Assembly (NCBI RefSeq): GCF_000421845.1
Contig: NZ_ATXU01000006.1
Coordinates: forward strand, 62,001 to 126,000
Direction: 5' to 3'
DNA from: Leucobacter chironomi DSM 19883
GTDB lineage: Bacteria; Actinomycetota; Actinomycetes; Actinomycetales; Microbacteriaceae
DNA: 64,000 bases
Numbering within the stretch: the first letter of the stretch is position 1; every line of letters begins with the position of its first letter. Positions 40,657-51,775 of the stretch are shown in pieces. A model generated the notes under the pieces. The model did no database searches. It was given only the letters and a program-made list of their open reading frames with translations, and was not told the DNA's origin. The position numbers and the translations under genes are program-made.

Positions 40657-40938
40657 ATGCCTCGTAGTCTCAAGAAGGGCCCCTTCGTCGACAACCACCT
40701 GCTGCACAAGGTGGTTGCCCAGAACGAAGCCGGCACCAAGAACGTGATCAAGACCTGGTCGCGCCGTTCGATGATCATCCCGGCCATGCTGGGTCACACC
40801 ATCGCGGTGCACGACGGTCGCAAGCACATCCCGGTGTTCGTCACCGAAACCATGGTGGGCCACAAGCTGGGCGAGTTCGCGCCCACGCGCACCTTCCGTG
40901 GTCACGTGAAGGACGACAAGAAGGGCCGTCGCCGCTAA
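40657..40938 (+). CDS. rpsS: 30S ribosomal protein S19
   Basis: Small-subunit head protein (93 aa). Blocks are [35 protein letters not shown] and [24 protein letters not shown] lies ahead of ATG 40657. Confidence 0.98.
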   Translation: MPRSLKKGPFVDNHLLHKVVAQNEAGTKNVIKTWSRRSMIIPAMLGHTIAVHDGRKHIPVFVTETMVGHKLGEFAPTRTFRGHVKDDKKGRRR

Positions 40939-40963
40939 GCGGTGACGTGAAGGAGGAAGAGAA

Positions 40964-41344
40964 ATGGTGGAGTCGATCGCACGCGTGCGTCATATCCGCA
41001 TCACCCCCCAGAAGGCCCGTCGCGTTGTTGACCTGGTCCGTGGCAAGAACGCTCAGGAGGCCCTGGCCATCCTGAAGTTCGCCCCGCAGGCCGCTGCAGA
41101 GCCGGTGTTCAAGCTCGTCGCCTCGGCGATCGCGAACGCGCGCGTCAAGGCCGATAACGAGAACCTGCGTTTCAACGAGGACGAGCTCGTCGTGGCTCGT
41201 GCCTTCGTCGACGAGGGCGCGACGCTCAAGCGTTTCCGCCCTCGCGCTCAGGGTCGCGCATTCCGTATCAACAAGCGCACGAGCCACATCACGGTCGTTC
41301 TGCAGACCGCTGACGAGCTCGCCGCTGCGAAGAAGGGAGCCTAA
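40964..41344 (+). CDS. rplV: 50S ribosomal protein L22
   Basis: Large-subunit protein (126 aa) lining the exit tunnel. Blocks are [21 protein letters not shown] and [21 protein letters not shown]. The ATG at 40964 follows AAGGAGGAA. Confidence 0.98.
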   Translation: MVESIARVRHIRITPQKARRVVDLVRGKNAQEALAILKFAPQAAAEPVFKLVASAIANARVKADNENLRFNEDELVVARAFVDEGATLKRFRPRAQGRAFRINKRTSHITVVLQTADELAAAKKGA

Positions 41345-41348
41345 CGGT

Positions 41349-42107
41349 ATGGGCCAGAAGATTCATCCCTACGGCTTCCGCCTCGGGATCACCACCGACC
41401 ACGTGTCGCGCTGGTTCTCGGACTCGACCAAGAAGGGTCAGCGTTACGCTGACTACCTGGCCGAGGACATCAAGATCCGCCAGCACCTGACGAAGCAGCT
41501 CGATCGCGCCGGCGTCTCGCGCGTCGAGATCGAGCGCACCCGCGATCGCGTCCGCGTGGACATCCACTCGGCGCGTCCCGGTATCGTCATCGGCCGCCGC
41601 GGCGCCGAGGCCGAGCGCATCCGCGCCGACCTCGAGAAGCTCACCGGCAAGCAGATCCAGCTCAACATCCTCGAGGTGAAGAACCCCGAGGCCGACGCTC
41701 AGCTCGTCGCGCAGGGCATCGCCGAGCAGCTCGCTGCTCGTGTGGCCTTCCGCCGCGCGATGCGCAAGGGTCTGCAGGGCGCCCAGCGCGCGGGTGCCAA
41801 GGGCATCCGTATCCAGGTCTCCGGCCGTCTCGGCGGCGCCGAGATGAGCCGTTCGGAGTTCTACCGCGAGGGTCGTGTGCCGCTGCACACGCTGCGCGCG
41901 AACATCGACTACGGCTTCTACGAGGCGAAGACCACCTTCGGCCGCATCGGCGTGAAGGTCTGGATCTACAAGGGCGACCTCACCAACAAGGAACTCGCTC
42001 GCGAGCAGGCGGCCCAGAAGCCGTCGCGCGACCGCGGCGATCGTCGCCGTGCGCCCCGTGGCGCTCAGGCTGAGGCTGCACCCGCTGCAGCAGGAGCGGA
42101 GAAGTAA
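41349..42107 (+). CDS. rpsC: 30S ribosomal protein S3
   Basis: Small-subunit protein (252 aa) forming part of the mRNA entry helicase. The KH domain ([17 protein letters not shown]) and [24 protein letters not shown] are clear. The start is ATG 41349 ([13 protein letters not shown]), since the open frame that begins 50 codons earlier overlaps rplV. The C-terminal 35 residues are Arg/Ala/Pro-rich. Confidence 0.98.
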   Translation: MGQKIHPYGFRLGITTDHVSRWFSDSTKKGQRYADYLAEDIKIRQHLTKQLDRAGVSRVEIERTRDRVRVDIHSARPGIVIGRRGAEAERIRADLEKLTGKQIQLNILEVKNPEADAQLVAQGIAEQLAARVAFRRAMRKGLQGAQRAGAKGIRIQVSGRLGGAEMSRSEFYREGRVPLHTLRANIDYGFYEAKTTFGRIGVKVWIYKGDLTNKELAREQAAQKPSRDRGDRRRAPRGAQAEAAPAAAGAEK

Positions 42108-42109
42108 GC

Positions 42110-42529
42110 ATGCTGATTCCCCGTCGAGTCAAGTACCGCAAGCAGCACCACCCCAGCCGCAGCGGTCAGTCGAAGGGCGGCAACACCGTCGCTTTCGGCG
42201 AGTTCGGTATCCAGGCCCTCACGCCCGCGTACGTGACGAACCGTCAGATCGAGTCCGCTCGTATCGCGATGACCCGTCACATCAAGCGCGGCGGCAAGGT
42301 GTGGATCAACATCTACCCCGACCGTCCCCTCACCAAGAAGCCCGCGGAAACCCGCATGGGCTCGGGTAAGGGCTCGCCCGAGTGGTGGGTGGCCAACGTC
42401 AAGCCGGGCCGCGTCCTCTTCGAGGTCGCCGGCGTCGACGAGCAGCTCGCTCGTGAAGCGCTGACCCGCGCGATCCACAAGCTGCCGCTCAAGGCCCGTA
42501 TTATCAAGCGCGAGGAGGGCGACGCGTAA
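42110..42529 (+). CDS. rplP: 50S ribosomal protein L16
   Basis: Large-subunit protein (139 aa) near the A-site. Blocks are [17 protein letters not shown] and [22 protein letters not shown]. It starts two bases after the rpsC stop and overlaps rpmC at TAATG. Confidence 0.98.
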   Translation: MLIPRRVKYRKQHHPSRSGQSKGGNTVAFGEFGIQALTPAYVTNRQIESARIAMTRHIKRGGKVWINIYPDRPLTKKPAETRMGSGKGSPEWWVANVKPGRVLFEVAGVDEQLAREALTRAIHKLPLKARIIKREEGDA

Positions 42530-42855
42530 TGGCGATCGGTACCAAAGAACTGGCCATCACCGAACTCGATAGCTTCGAGGACGAGCGTCTGGCCGAGGAG
42601 CTCAAGAAGGCCAAGGCCGAGCTCTTCAACCTTCGTTTCCAGTCGGCCACCGGCCAGCTGGAGAGCCACGGCCGCGTGCGCCAGGTGAAGCGCGACATCG
42701 CTCGCATCTACACCGTGCTGCGCGAGCGCGAGCTCGGTCTGCGGGTCACCCCCGCGGCCGCCCCTGCTCCCGCGAAGGCGAAGAAGAGCAGCAAGAAGAC
42801 CGAGCAGGCGGACGCCGCCGGTGATTCGGCTAGCACCGAAACGAAGGAGGCGTAA
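42529..42855 (+). CDS. rpmC: 50S ribosomal protein L29
   Basis: Large-subunit protein at the tunnel exit, 108 aa. The first ~70 residues are the L29 core ([37 protein letters not shown]). The rest is a Lys/Ala/Pro/Glu-rich tail absent from the ~65-residue standard form. The ATG overlaps the rplP stop (TAATG). Confidence 0.96.
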   Translation: MAIGTKELAITELDSFEDERLAEELKKAKAELFNLRFQSATGQLESHGRVRQVKRDIARIYTVLRERELGLRVTPAAAPAPAKAKKSSKKTEQADAAGDSASTETKEA

Positions 42856-42857
42856 GA

Positions 42858-43133
42858 ATGGCTGCTGAGGTCGAGAACGAACAGCGCGGCTACCGCAAGG
42901 CCCGCCGCGGTTACGTCGTCAGCGACAAGATGGACAAGACCATCGTCGTCGAGGTCGAGGACCGTGTGAAGCACCCGCTATACGGCAAGGTCATGCGCCG
43001 TTCGTCGAAGGTCAAGGCCCACGACGAGCAGAACACCGCCGGTATCGGCGATCTCGTGCTCATCCATGAGACCCGCCCGCTGAGCGCCACCAAGCGCTGG
43101 CGTCTGGTCGAGATCCTCGAGAAGGCGAAGTAA
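42858..43133 (+). CDS. rpsQ: 30S ribosomal protein S17
   Basis: Small-subunit primary 16S rRNA-binding protein (91 aa). Blocks are [21 protein letters not shown] and [27 protein letters not shown] precedes ATG 42858. Confidence 0.98.
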   Translation: MAAEVENEQRGYRKARRGYVVSDKMDKTIVVEVEDRVKHPLYGKVMRRSSKVKAHDEQNTAGIGDLVLIHETRPLSATKRWRLVEILEKAK

Positions 43134-43164
43134 GCCTCGCGCTTACTGAGTGAAGGAGTAACAA

Positions 43165-43533
43165 GTGATTCAGCAGGAATCCCGACTCAAGGTCGCCGAT
43201 AACACCGGTGCCAAGGAGTTGCTCACCATCCGTGTGCTCGGGGGCTCGAAGCGTCGTTACGCCGGTCTCGGCGACACGATCGTCGCGACCGTCAAGGACG
43301 CGATCCCCGGCGGCAACGTGAAGAAGGGCGACGTGGTCAAGGCCGTCGTCGTCCGTGCGCGCAAGTCGACCCGTCGTGCCGATGGCTCGTACATCAGCTT
43401 CGACGAGAACGCAGCCGTCATCCTCAAGGCCGACGGGGAGCCCCGCGGCACCCGTATCTTCGGGCCGGTCGGCCGTGAGCTGCGCGACAAGCGGTTCATG
43501 AAGATCGTCTCGCTCGCACCGGAGGTGATCTAG
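43165..43533 (+). CDS. rplN: 50S ribosomal protein L14
   Basis: Large-subunit interface protein (122 aa). Blocks are [19 protein letters not shown] and [20 protein letters not shown]. The start is GTG 43165 after GAAGGAG. Confidence 0.98.
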   Translation: MIQQESRLKVADNTGAKELLTIRVLGGSKRRYAGLGDTIVATVKDAIPGGNVKKGDVVKAVVVRARKSTRRADGSYISFDENAAVILKADGEPRGTRIFGPVGRELRDKRFMKIVSLAPEVI

Positions 43534-43537
43534 TCCT

Positions 43538-43900
43538 ATGGGCGCAAAGATCAAGAAGGGTGACCTCGTCGAGGTCATCTCGGGCCCGTCGCAGGAGCGC
43601 GGCGGCTACAAGGGCAAGCAGGGACGCGTCATCGACGTGCTCGCTGAGAGCGACCGTGTGGTCGTCGAGGGCGTGAACTACGTCAAGAAGCACGTGCGCG
43701 TCGGCCAGTCGGACCGTGGCACCCGCGAGGGTGGCATCGAGACCGTCGAGGCCCCGATTCACGTCTCCAACGTCGCCATCGTCGATCCCGAGACGAAGAA
43801 GCCGACTCGCGTCGGGTTCCGCGTCGAGGAGGTCGAGAAGGACGGCAAGAAGAAGACCGTTCGCGTGCGCTACGCCAAGTCGTCTGGGAAGGACCTCTAA
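43538..43900 (+). CDS. rplX: 50S ribosomal protein L24
   Basis: Large-subunit assembly initiator (120 aa) with a KOW motif ([22 protein letters not shown]). A near-complete anti-16S match GGAGGTGATC lies 8 bases upstream of ATG 43538, inside the end of rplN. Confidence 0.98.
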   Translation: MGAKIKKGDLVEVISGPSQERGGYKGKQGRVIDVLAESDRVVVEGVNYVKKHVRVGQSDRGTREGGIETVEAPIHVSNVAIVDPETKKPTRVGFRVEEVEKDGKKKTVRVRYAKSSGKDL

Positions 43901-44461
43901 ATGACTGAGACCAAGGTTCAGCCCCGTCTCAAGCAGAAGTACCGGAGCGACATCGTTCCGCAGCTGCGCGAGGAGTTCGACTACGCCAACATCATGCAGG
44001 TTCCGGGCATCGTCAAGGTGGTCGTGAACACGGGTGTCGGCGAGGCGGCTCGCGACAGCAAGGTGATCGAGGGCGCTATCGCGGACCTCACCAAGATCAC
44101 CGGCCAGAAGCCGATGGTGACCAAGGCCCGCAAGTCGATCGCGCAGTTCAAGCTGCGCGAAGGCCAGGCCATCGGCGCGCACGTCACCCTCCGCGGTGAC
44201 CGCGCGTGGGAGTTCCTCGATCGCCTGATCAGCCTCGCGCTGCCCCGAATCCGCGATTTCCGCGGCCTTTCGGCCAAGCAGTTCGACGGAAACGGCAACT
44301 ACACCTTCGGATTGACCGAGCAGAGTGTGTTCCACGAGATCGATCAGGATAAGATTGATCGGGTGCGTGGTTTCGACATCACTGTCGTCACCACCGCGAA
44401 GTCCGACGACGAGGGTCGCGCGCTGCTCAAGGCGCTCGGCTTCCCCTTCAAGTCGGAATAA
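43901..44461 (+). CDS. rplE: 50S ribosomal protein L5
   Basis: Large-subunit 5S rRNA-binding protein (186 aa). Blocks are [18 protein letters not shown] and [15 protein letters not shown], with [19 protein letters not shown] near the end. It begins immediately after the rplX stop. An rpsN gene, often found next in this operon, is missing; a hairpin and rpsH follow. Confidence 0.98.
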   Translation: MTETKVQPRLKQKYRSDIVPQLREEFDYANIMQVPGIVKVVVNTGVGEAARDSKVIEGAIADLTKITGQKPMVTKARKSIAQFKLREGQAIGAHVTLRGDRAWEFLDRLISLALPRIRDFRGLSAKQFDGNGNYTFGLTEQSVFHEIDQDKIDRVRGFDITVVTTAKSDDEGRALLKALGFPFKSE

Positions 44462-44481
44462 CTGAATAGTCCAAGCGGAGA

Positions 44482-44508
44482 GGGTGTCCGGGAGTTTCCC
44501 GGGCACCC
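44482..44508 (+). terminator. Hairpin between rplE and rpsH
   Basis: GGGTGTCCGGGA (44482-44493) pairs with TCCCGGGCACCC (44497-44508) with one wobble, loop GTT. No T-run follows, so it may be an attenuator or an mRNA-processing site in the gap that replaces rpsN. Confidence 0.55.
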
Positions 44509-44578
44509 GATCCGTGTGTCACCCAGGTCGCACTCCGTGTAACGGTGTGTGATACCAGGCGAGAAAGAAGAGTCACTC

Positions 44579-44977
44579 ATGACGATGACTGATCCGGTAG
44601 CAGACATGCTGACCCGGCTGCGCAACGCCAACTCTGCGCATCATGACGACGTTTCGCTCCCCGGCTCGAAGCTGAAGGAGCGGATCGCTGAGATCCTCAA
44701 GCGCGAAGGCTACATCAAGGACTGGAAGGTGGAGGCGGCTCGCGTCGGCACCACCCTCACCATGTCGCTGAAGTACGGCCCCAACCGCGAGCGCTCGATC
44801 GAAGGCATCAAGCGCGTGTCGAAGCCCGGCCTCCGGGTGTACGCGGGCTCGACCGAGATCCCGAGCGTGCTCGGCGGTCTTGGCATCGCGATCCTGTCCA
44901 CCTCCTCGGGGCTCCTCACCGACCGCGAGGCTGAGCAGAAGGGCGTTGGCGGGGAAGTCCTCGCTTACGTGTGGTAA
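44579..44977 (+). CDS. rpsH: 30S ribosomal protein S8
   Basis: Small-subunit protein (132 aa), a translational regulator of the spc operon in some bacteria. Blocks are [21 protein letters not shown] and [29 protein letters not shown] 44579 gives the standard length; an upstream start at 44549 would add an unsupported extension. The gap of 117 bases before it is too small for rpsN. Confidence 0.97.
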   Translation: MTMTDPVADMLTRLRNANSAHHDDVSLPGSKLKERIAEILKREGYIKDWKVEAARVGTTLTMSLKYGPNRERSIEGIKRVSKPGLRVYAGSTEIPSVLGGLGIAILSTSSGLLTDREAEQKGVGGEVLAYVW

Positions 44978-44983
44978 GCCGTC

Positions 44984-45520
44984 ATGTCACGTATTGGTAA
45001 GCTTCCCATCACCGTTCCCGGTGGTGTAGACGTCAAGATCGATGGCCAGAAGGTCACGGTCAAGGGTTCGAAGGGCGAGCTCGCGCTCGTCGTCGCCGAG
45101 CCGATCCGCGTTGCTCTCGAGGACGGTCAGGTGCTGGTCACCCGTCCCGACGACGAGCGCGAGTCCCGAGCGCTGCACGGTCTCACCCGCACGCTCATCA
45201 ACAACAACATCATCGGTGTCACCGAGGGCTACTCCAAGCAGCTCGAGGTCGTGGGCACGGGCTACCGCGTGCAGCAGAAGGGCGCCGGCCTCGAGCTCGC
45301 CCTCGGCTTCTCGCACCCGGTCAACGTCGACGCTCCCGAGGGCATCACGCTTGCCGTCGAGGGCAACACGAAGATCACCGTGAGCGGCATCTCGAAGCAG
45401 GCGGTCGGCGAAGCCGCCGCCAACATCCGCAAGCTGAAGAAGCCGGAGCCCTACAAGGGCAAGGGCATTCGCTACGCGGGCGAGAACGTCCGCCGCAAGG
45501 CAGGAAAGGCTGGTAAGTAA
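44984..45520 (+). CDS. rplF: 50S ribosomal protein L6
   Basis: Large-subunit protein (178 aa) near the elongation-factor site. Blocks are [26 protein letters not shown] and [25 protein letters not shown], the last being the signature. It starts six bases after the rpsH stop and lacks a strong ribosome binding site, so it is probably coupled. Confidence 0.98.
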   Translation: MSRIGKLPITVPGGVDVKIDGQKVTVKGSKGELALVVAEPIRVALEDGQVLVTRPDDERESRALHGLTRTLINNNIIGVTEGYSKQLEVVGTGYRVQQKGAGLELALGFSHPVNVDAPEGITLAVEGNTKITVSGISKQAVGEAAANIRKLKKPEPYKGKGIRYAGENVRRKAGKAGK

Positions 45521-45523
45521 CCC

Positions 45524-45898
45524 ATGGCCGCTTCAGTATCTCGGGCTAAGGGTCGTACGGCTGCTCGTATCCGCCGCCACACCCGCCTGCGCAAGAAGAT
45601 CGTCGGCACCGAGGCTCGTCCTCGTCTCGTCGTCAACCGCTCTGCGCGCCACGTCTTCGTCCAGATCGTCGACGATTCGAAGGGCATCACCGTTGCTTCG
45701 GCTTCGACGATGGAAGCCGATCTGCGCTCGTTCGAGGGTGACAAGACCGCCAAGGCCCGCAAGGTCGGCGAGCTCGTCGCCGAGCGTGCCAAGAACGCCG
45801 GTGTCGAGGCTGTCGTCTTCGACCGCGGCGGCAGCAAGTACGCAGGCCGCGTCGCCGCGATCGCCGATGGCGCTCGCGAAGGGGGGCTGGCGCTGTGA
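45524..45898 (+). CDS. rplR: 50S ribosomal protein L18
   Basis: 5S rRNA-binding protein (124 aa). Blocks are [15 protein letters not shown] and [20 protein letters not shown]. Its stop overlaps the rpsE GTG by four bases. Confidence 0.98.
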   Translation: MAASVSRAKGRTAARIRRHTRLRKKIVGTEARPRLVVNRSARHVFVQIVDDSKGITVASASTMEADLRSFEGDKTAKARKVGELVAERAKNAGVEAVVFDRGGSKYAGRVAAIADGAREGGLAL

Positions 45899-46590
45899 GC
45901 AACGAAACGAAGGAGCAGGAAGTGTCTGCTGAGACTCAGGCCGCCGAGGCCCCGGCTCAGGATCACCGCAACGAGCCGCGCGAGCAGCGTCGTGGCAGCC
46001 GTGACCGCGGGACCCGTGGCGAGCGCGGCGGACGCGACCGCAACGAGAGCCAGTTCCTCGAGCGCGTCGTCACCATCAACCGCGTCTCGAAGGTCGTCAA
46101 GGGCGGCCGTCGCTTCAGCTTCACCGCGCTCGTCGTGGTGGGCGATGGCAACGGCACCGTCGGTGTCGGCTACGGCAAGGCGAAGGAGGTGCCTCTCGCC
46201 ATCTCCAAGGGTGTCGAGGAGGCCAAGAAGAACTTCTTCCGCGTACCCCGCGTCGGCAGCACCATCCCGCACCCGGTGCAGGGCGAGGCCGCTGCCGGTG
46301 TCGTGCTGCTGCGTCCGGCCGCTGCCGGTACCGGTGTTATCGCCGGTGGTCCGGTCCGCGCCGTGCTCGAGTGCGCCGGCATCCACGACGTGCTGAGCAA
46401 GTCGCTCGGTTCGTCGAACACCCTGAACATCGTGCACGCGACCGTCGAGGCGCTGCAGCAGCTCGAGGAGCCCCGCTCCGTCGCAGCTCGCCGCGGTCTC
46501 GACTTCGACCGCGTCGCCCCGGCCCGCATCGTGCGCGCCGAGGCGAAGGCCGCGGCCGACGCTGCCGCGAAGGCAAAGGCAGGTGCGTAA
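45895..46590 (+). CDS. rpsE: 30S ribosomal protein S5
   Basis: Small-subunit decoding-fidelity protein (231 aa). The core begins about residue 60 ([21 protein letters not shown]) and includes [17 protein letters not shown] and [16 protein letters not shown]. An N-terminal Glu/Arg-rich and a C-terminal Ala-rich extension are typical of the group. The start is GTG 45895, overlapping rplR. Confidence 0.98.
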   Translation: MSNETKEQEVSAETQAAEAPAQDHRNEPREQRRGSRDRGTRGERGGRDRNESQFLERVVTINRVSKVVKGGRRFSFTALVVVGDGNGTVGVGYGKAKEVPLAISKGVEEAKKNFFRVPRVGSTIPHPVQGEAAAGVVLLRPAAAGTGVIAGGPVRAVLECAGIHDVLSKSLGSSNTLNIVHATVEALQQLEEPRSVAARRGLDFDRVAPARIVRAEAKAAADAAAKAKAGA

Positions 46591-46778
46591 TGGCGAAGAG
46601 CCTGAAGATTACGCAGACGAAGTCCGTTATCAGTGAGAAGCAGAACCAGCGCGATACCCTCCGCAGCCTGGGCCTCAAGAAGATCGGCCAGTCGGTCGTT
46701 CGCGAGGACACGCAGGCGAACCGCGGTTACGTGCGCGCTGTCGCTCACCTTGTAGAGGTTGAGGAGATCGACGCATGA
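46590..46778 (+). CDS. rpmD: 50S ribosomal protein L30
   Basis: Small large-subunit protein (62 aa): [20 protein letters not shown] and [17 protein letters not shown]. The ATG shares the TAATG junction with rpsE. The longer frame opening at 46371 is a shadow inside rpsE. Confidence 0.97.
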   Translation: MAKSLKITQTKSVISEKQNQRDTLRSLGLKKIGQSVVREDTQANRGYVRAVAHLVEVEEIDA

Positions 46779-47236
46779 GCGAGAAGAACGAGGAGCGCGA
46801 GCAGGTGCTCAAGGCGCACCACCTCCGTCCGGCTCCCGGCTCCAAGAAGGCCAAGACCCGCGTGGGTCGTGGCGAGGGCTCGAAGGGCAAGACGGCAGGC
46901 CGTGGTACCAAGGGCAGCAAGGCCCGGTACCAGGTGAAGGCCGGCTTCGAGGGTGGGCAGATGCCGCTGCACATGCGCACCCCGAAGCTGCGCGGGTTCA
47001 AGAACCCGTTCCGCACCGAGTACCAGGTGGTCAACATCGCGAAGCTCGCAGAGCTCTACCCCAAGGGTGGCGAAGTGACCGTCGACGATCTGGTCGCCAA
47101 GGGCGCCGTGCGCAAGAACCAGCCCGTCAAGGTGCTGGGCGACGGCGACCTGCAGGTGAAGCTCACCGTCTCGGTCGACAAGGTCTCCGGCTCCGCTGAG
47201 CAGAAGATCGTCGCCGCCGGCGGAGAGATCAAGTAA
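46775..47236 (+). CDS. rplO: 50S ribosomal protein L15
   Basis: Large-subunit protein (153 aa): [21 protein letters not shown] near the start and [19 protein letters not shown]. It overlaps rpmD (ATGA) and is the last gene before a terminator, so the S10-spc run ends here and secY is transcribed separately. Confidence 0.98.
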   Translation: MSEKNEEREQVLKAHHLRPAPGSKKAKTRVGRGEGSKGKTAGRGTKGSKARYQVKAGFEGGQMPLHMRTPKLRGFKNPFRTEYQVVNIAKLAELYPKGGEVTVDDLVAKGAVRKNQPVKVLGDGDLQVKLTVSVDKVSGSAEQKIVAAGGEIK

Positions 47237-47277
47237 GGGTCCGTCAGGACTCGATCGCCCGAGACTCTCTCGGGTAG

Positions 47278-47330
47278 CGGGGGAGCGGTGGAGTCGGTAC
47301 GTGTGCCGGCTCCGCCCACCCCCGTTTTTC
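47278..47330 (+). terminator. Intrinsic terminator between rplO and secY
   Basis: A long stem formed by CGGGGG (47278-47283) and CACCCCCG (47317-47324), with further pairing of GGAGTCGG and CCGGCTCC inside, is followed by TTTTT (47325-47329). It separates the S10-spc run from secY. Confidence 0.8.
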
Positions 47331-47358
47331 TTTCGCGGATCCCGCTCGGTGGATCCAC

Positions 47359-47387
47359 GTGTTCGACGCCCGGCCGACATGTAGGCT
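47359..47387 (+). promoter_or_regulatory. Candidate secY promoter
   Basis: TAGGCT at 47382-47387 is the -10 box most often seen in this window. GTGTTC, 17 bases upstream at 47359-47364, is a weak -35. It lies after the rplO terminator and about 60 bases before the secY TTG. Confidence 0.5.
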
Positions 47388-47445
47388 GGTGCAATCGGTT
47401 CTCGTCGTCAGGCGAAGGCCCAACGACGTTTCCAGGAGGCAGATT

Positions 47446-48764
<1,319 letters not shown>

Positions 48765-48768
<4 letters not shown>

Positions 48769-49364
48769 CCGATACCCAGACCACCCGCCTGCTCATCATC
48801 GGCCCGCCCGGAGCGGGCAAGGGCACCCAGGCCGCGGCCATCGCCGAGCGCTACGGCGTCCCCGCCATCTCCACCGGCGACATCTTCCGCGCCAACATCA
48901 AGGGCGGCACCGAGCTCGGCAAGCGCGTGCAGGAGATCATCGAGCGGGGCGAGCTCGTCCCCGACTCGCTCACGAACGAGATCGTGCAGGATCGCCTCAC
49001 GCAGCCCGACGCGGCGCCCGGCTTCCTGCTCGACGGCTACCCCCGCACCGTCGATCAGGTGCACGCCCTCGACGGCATGCTCGACGGCGCCTCGCTCGAC
49101 GCGGTCGTGCTGATCGAAGCCGACGCCGACGCCGTCGTCGCCCGCCTGCTCAAGCGCGCCGAGATCGAAGGCCGCGCCGACGACACCGAAGAGGTGATCC
49201 GTCACCGCCAGGAGGTGTACGCGCAGCAGACCGCTCCGCTCATCGAACTGTTCTCCGACCGCGGCATCCTGGTCGCCGTCGACGGGCTGGGCTCGGTCGA
49301 GGAGGTCGCGGCCCGCATCGCCGCCGGCCTCGAGGCCAAGCTCGCCGCTCCGGTGGAGCGCTAG
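48765..49364 (+). CDS. adk: Adenylate kinase
   Basis: ATP:AMP phosphotransferase (199 aa), short type. The P-loop is GPPGAGKGT (residues 13-21), the AMP-binding region is [10 protein letters not shown], and [12 protein letters not shown] is conserved. There is no zinc-binding LID insertion. The start GTG overlaps the secY stop (GTGA), and the next gene starts three bases after its stop. Confidence 0.97.
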
Positions 49365-49367
49365 CCC

Positions 49368-50210
49368 GTGTCGCGTCGGGGAATCCTGCGGCGCTCCATC
49401 TACAAGTCGCCGGCGCAGCTGCGACTGATGGTCGAGCCGGGCCTTGCGACCGGCGCCGCGCTCACGGCGATGCGCGACGCTGTGCGCGCCGGTGTCACAC
49501 CGCTCGAACTCGATGCGATCGCCGAGGAGGCGATCCGCTCGCGCGGCGGAGCCCCCAATTTCATGCTCGAGCCCGGGTACCGCCACACCATTTGCGCCAA
49601 CGTCAACGAGCACGTGGTGCACGGCATCCCCACCGACCGGCCGCTGGAACCCGGCGACATCGTCGCACTGGACGCCGGCGCCGTGGTGAACGGGTGGAAC
49701 GGCGACGCCGCGATCACCGCGGTGATCCCGGACCCCGAACGCCCCGAGCGCACCGCCGCCCTCGAGCTGCTCAGCGAGGTCACCGAGGCGGCCATGTGGT
49801 GCGGCATCGCGCGCCTCGCGACCGCCTCGCACCTGAACGAGGTCGGCGAGGCCGTCTCCGGCTACGTGCGCAAGCACAGCGACTTCGGCGTGCTCGAGGA
49901 CTACATCGGCCACGGCATCGGACGCAGCATGCACGAGGATCCGCCCGTCTTCAACGTGCCGGTGAAGCGTCGCGGCCCCGAGGTGAAGCCGGGGCTCGTC
50001 GTGGCGATCGAACCCATCATCTCCGCTGGCGGCATCGACACGATCGTCGAGGACGACGACTGGACCGTGACCATGGCCGACGGCTCGATGAGCGCCCAGT
50101 GGGAGCACACCGTCGCCGTGCACGAGCGCGGTATCTGGGTGCTGACGGCCGAGGACGGCGGGGCCAGCGGGCTCGCACCGCTCGGGATCACGCCCGTTCC
50201 GATCCCGTAG
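49368..50210 (+). CDS. map: Type I methionine aminopeptidase
   Basis: Removes N-terminal Met from new proteins (280 aa). The five metal ligands can be read: Asp in LDAGAV, Asp in NGDAAI, His in GHGIGRSMHEDP, Glu in AIEP and Glu in QWEHT. The start is GTG 49368. It sits in the secY-adk-map order usual for the spc operon. The N-terminal SH3-like linker found in some mycobacterial forms is absent. Confidence 0.96.
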   Translation: MSRRGILRRSIYKSPAQLRLMVEPGLATGAALTAMRDAVRAGVTPLELDAIAEEAIRSRGGAPNFMLEPGYRHTICANVNEHVVHGIPTDRPLEPGDIVALDAGAVVNGWNGDAAITAVIPDPERPERTAALELLSEVTEAAMWCGIARLATASHLNEVGEAVSGYVRKHSDFGVLEDYIGHGIGRSMHEDPPVFNVPVKRRGPEVKPGLVVAIEPIISAGGIDTIVEDDDWTVTMADGSMSAQWEHTVAVHERGIWVLTAEDGGASGLAPLGITPVPIP

Positions 50211-50243
50211 CCCGACCGCGACGGTTCGGCTGGAGGTGCGCGC

Positions 50244-51131
50244 GTGAACGAGCACGGGATCGCCCGCCGCAGCGCCCTGGCCGGCGCGGCCGGCCTGTTC
50301 GGCCTCGCGCTGGCCGGGTGCGCCGCAGAGGAGACGCGTCCAGCGGCGGCAGAGCCGCGACGCGAGCGGCCGGCCCCCGCAGATCCGCCGAAGGTCGAGC
50401 AGCCTGAGGCGCCGGATCCTCCGCCGCAGCCCGATGTCGAGGCGATCATCGCCGCGCACGAGGGCCGCGTCCCGAGCCAGTGGGGCACCGACATCCCGGG
50501 TGTCATCCGCACCGCCGCGGAGGCGGGCGCCGCCGATCCGGCCGCCGTGCTCCTCACCCTCGACGCCTGCGGCGGCAGCGCCGGCTCCGGCTTCGACGCC
50601 ACACTGATCGAGAGGCTCGCTGCGGCCGCGATCCCCGCGACCCTCTTCCTCAACCACCGCTGGATCGAGGCAAACCCCGGCCTCGCCGCGGCCCTCGCCG
50701 GCGACCCGCTGTTCTCCATCCAGAACCACGGTACGCGGCACATGCCGCTCAGCGTGAACGGATCCTCCGCATACGGCATACCCGGTACCGCGAGCGTGCG
50801 TGAGGCCGCCCTCGAGGTGTGGGAGAACCACGTCGCGCTGACCGAGCTCACCGGGACCGCCCCGCGATGGTTCCGGCCCGGCACGGCGCACCTCGACGAC
50901 GTGGCGCTCAGCGTCTCCGCCGCGCTCGGCGAGCGGATCGCCGGCTTCGCGATCAACGGCGACGGGGGAGCGACCTTCCCCGTGCGGAGCGTCACCGCCG
51001 AGGTGGGCGCCGCCGCGGGCGGCGAGATCGTGATCGCCCACATGAACCAGCCGGGATCCGGAACCGCGGCCGGAATCCTCGCCGCCGTGCAGCAGCTGCG
51101 CGACCGCGGCCTGAGCTTCGGCGTGCTCTGA
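50244..51131 (+). CDS. Polysaccharide deacetylase-like lipoprotein
   Basis: Exported lipoprotein (295 aa) with a Tat-like start (ARRSALAGAAG) and lipidated Cys26 in LAGCAAE, followed by a Pro/Glu/Ala-rich spacer to about residue 75. The NodB-like domain then shows LTLDACGG in place of the usual TFDDG, NHGTRH in place of SHGxxH, and FRPGTAH. The first metal-binding Asp and both His are kept, the second Asp of motif 1 is Ala, so catalysis is plausible but not certain. GGAGGTG precedes GTG 50244. It is inserted between map and infA, an unusual neighbour in this otherwise conserved operon. Confidence 0.78.
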   Translation: MNEHGIARRSALAGAAGLFGLALAGCAAEETRPAAAEPRRERPAPADPPKVEQPEAPDPPPQPDVEAIIAAHEGRVPSQWGTDIPGVIRTAAEAGAADPAAVLLTLDACGGSAGSGFDATLIERLAAAAIPATLFLNHRWIEANPGLAAALAGDPLFSIQNHGTRHMPLSVNGSSAYGIPGTASVREAALEVWENHVALTELTGTAPRWFRPGTAHLDDVALSVSAALGERIAGFAINGDGGATFPVRSVTAEVGAAAGGEIVIAHMNQPGSGTAAGILAAVQQLRDRGLSFGVL

Positions 51132-51139
51132 GCGCGGGC

Positions 51140-51168
51140 TTTACAAACACCGACACGCCCGGTACTCT
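51140..51168 (+). promoter_or_regulatory. Candidate infA operon promoter
   Basis: TTTACA (51140-51145), a 17-base spacer, then TACTCT (51163-51168). Transcription would start near 51175, about 115 bases before infA. The leader contains CCCGATC/GATCGGG at 51200-51222 as a short hairpin. Confidence 0.6.
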
Positions 51169-51288
51169 TGATCTTTGGTGCTTTGCGCCTGTTTTCGCGT
51201 TCCCGATCGCAGTTCCGGATCGGGCCCACGGGGCGGACGAAGGGCATTCGCAAGACCAGCACACACCTACGCAAGCGATAGTGAGGCT

Positions 51289-51510
51289 ATGGCGAAGAAA
51301 GACGGCGTCATCGAGATCGAGGGACAGGTTGTCGAGGCTCTGCCGAACGCGATGTTCCGCGTCGAGCTGACCAATGGACACAAAGTGCTCGCTCATATCT
51401 CGGGAAAGATGCGTCAGCACTACATCCGCATTCTCCCGGAGGATCGCGTGATCGTGGAGCTGACGCCCTACGATCTGACCCGCGGCCGTATCGTCTACCG
51501 CTACAAGTAG
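51289..51510 (+). CDS. infA: Translation initiation factor IF-1
   Basis: Single S1-like domain (73 aa) that helps initiator tRNA selection: [20 protein letters not shown] and [22 protein letters not shown] 51289 gives the standard length; the frame that opens earlier lies in the leader. Confidence 0.97.
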   Translation: MAKKDGVIEIEGQVVEALPNAMFRVELTNGHKVLAHISGKMRQHYIRILPEDRVIVELTPYDLTRGRIVYRYK

Positions 51511-51577
51511 GTCGCTGGAAAGTAACGGCTCGCGGCATCCCGCGGGTACGAGGACAGCGAACCAGTAAGGAAACATC

Positions 51578-51694
51578 ATGAAGGTCAAGCCCAGCGTCAA
51601 GCCGATCTGCGATCACTGCAAGGTCATTCGTCGTCACGGCCGCGTCATGGTGATCTGCAAGAGCAACCCGCGCCACAAGCAGCGTCAGGGCTAA
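51578..51694 (+). CDS. rpmJ: 50S ribosomal protein L36
   Basis: Small 38-aa zinc-binding large-subunit protein. Cys11, Cys14, Cys27 and His33 form the zinc site ([19 protein letters not shown]), so this is the zinc-binding (C+) form. AAGGAAACATC precedes ATG 51578. Confidence 0.95.
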   Translation: MKVKPSVKPICDHCKVIRRHGRVMVICKSNPRHKQRQG

Positions 51695-51701
51695 GCAGGT
51701 C

Positions 51702-51775
51702 GTCATTCCGCGCGAGCGGAGCGAAGCGCGGGATCCGATCCGGATCCGGCACCCGCTCCCGACACGCGGAACGAC
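51702..51775. repeat. Palindromic repeat between rpmJ and rpsM
   Basis: GTCATTCCGCG (51702-51712) and CGCGGAACGAC (51765-51775) are inverted copies with one mismatch. The region between holds GGATCC repeats. The left side resembles the left side of the rpoB-rpoC palindrome (GTCRTTCYGCGCGAGCG), suggesting a dispersed element. Confidence 0.7.
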
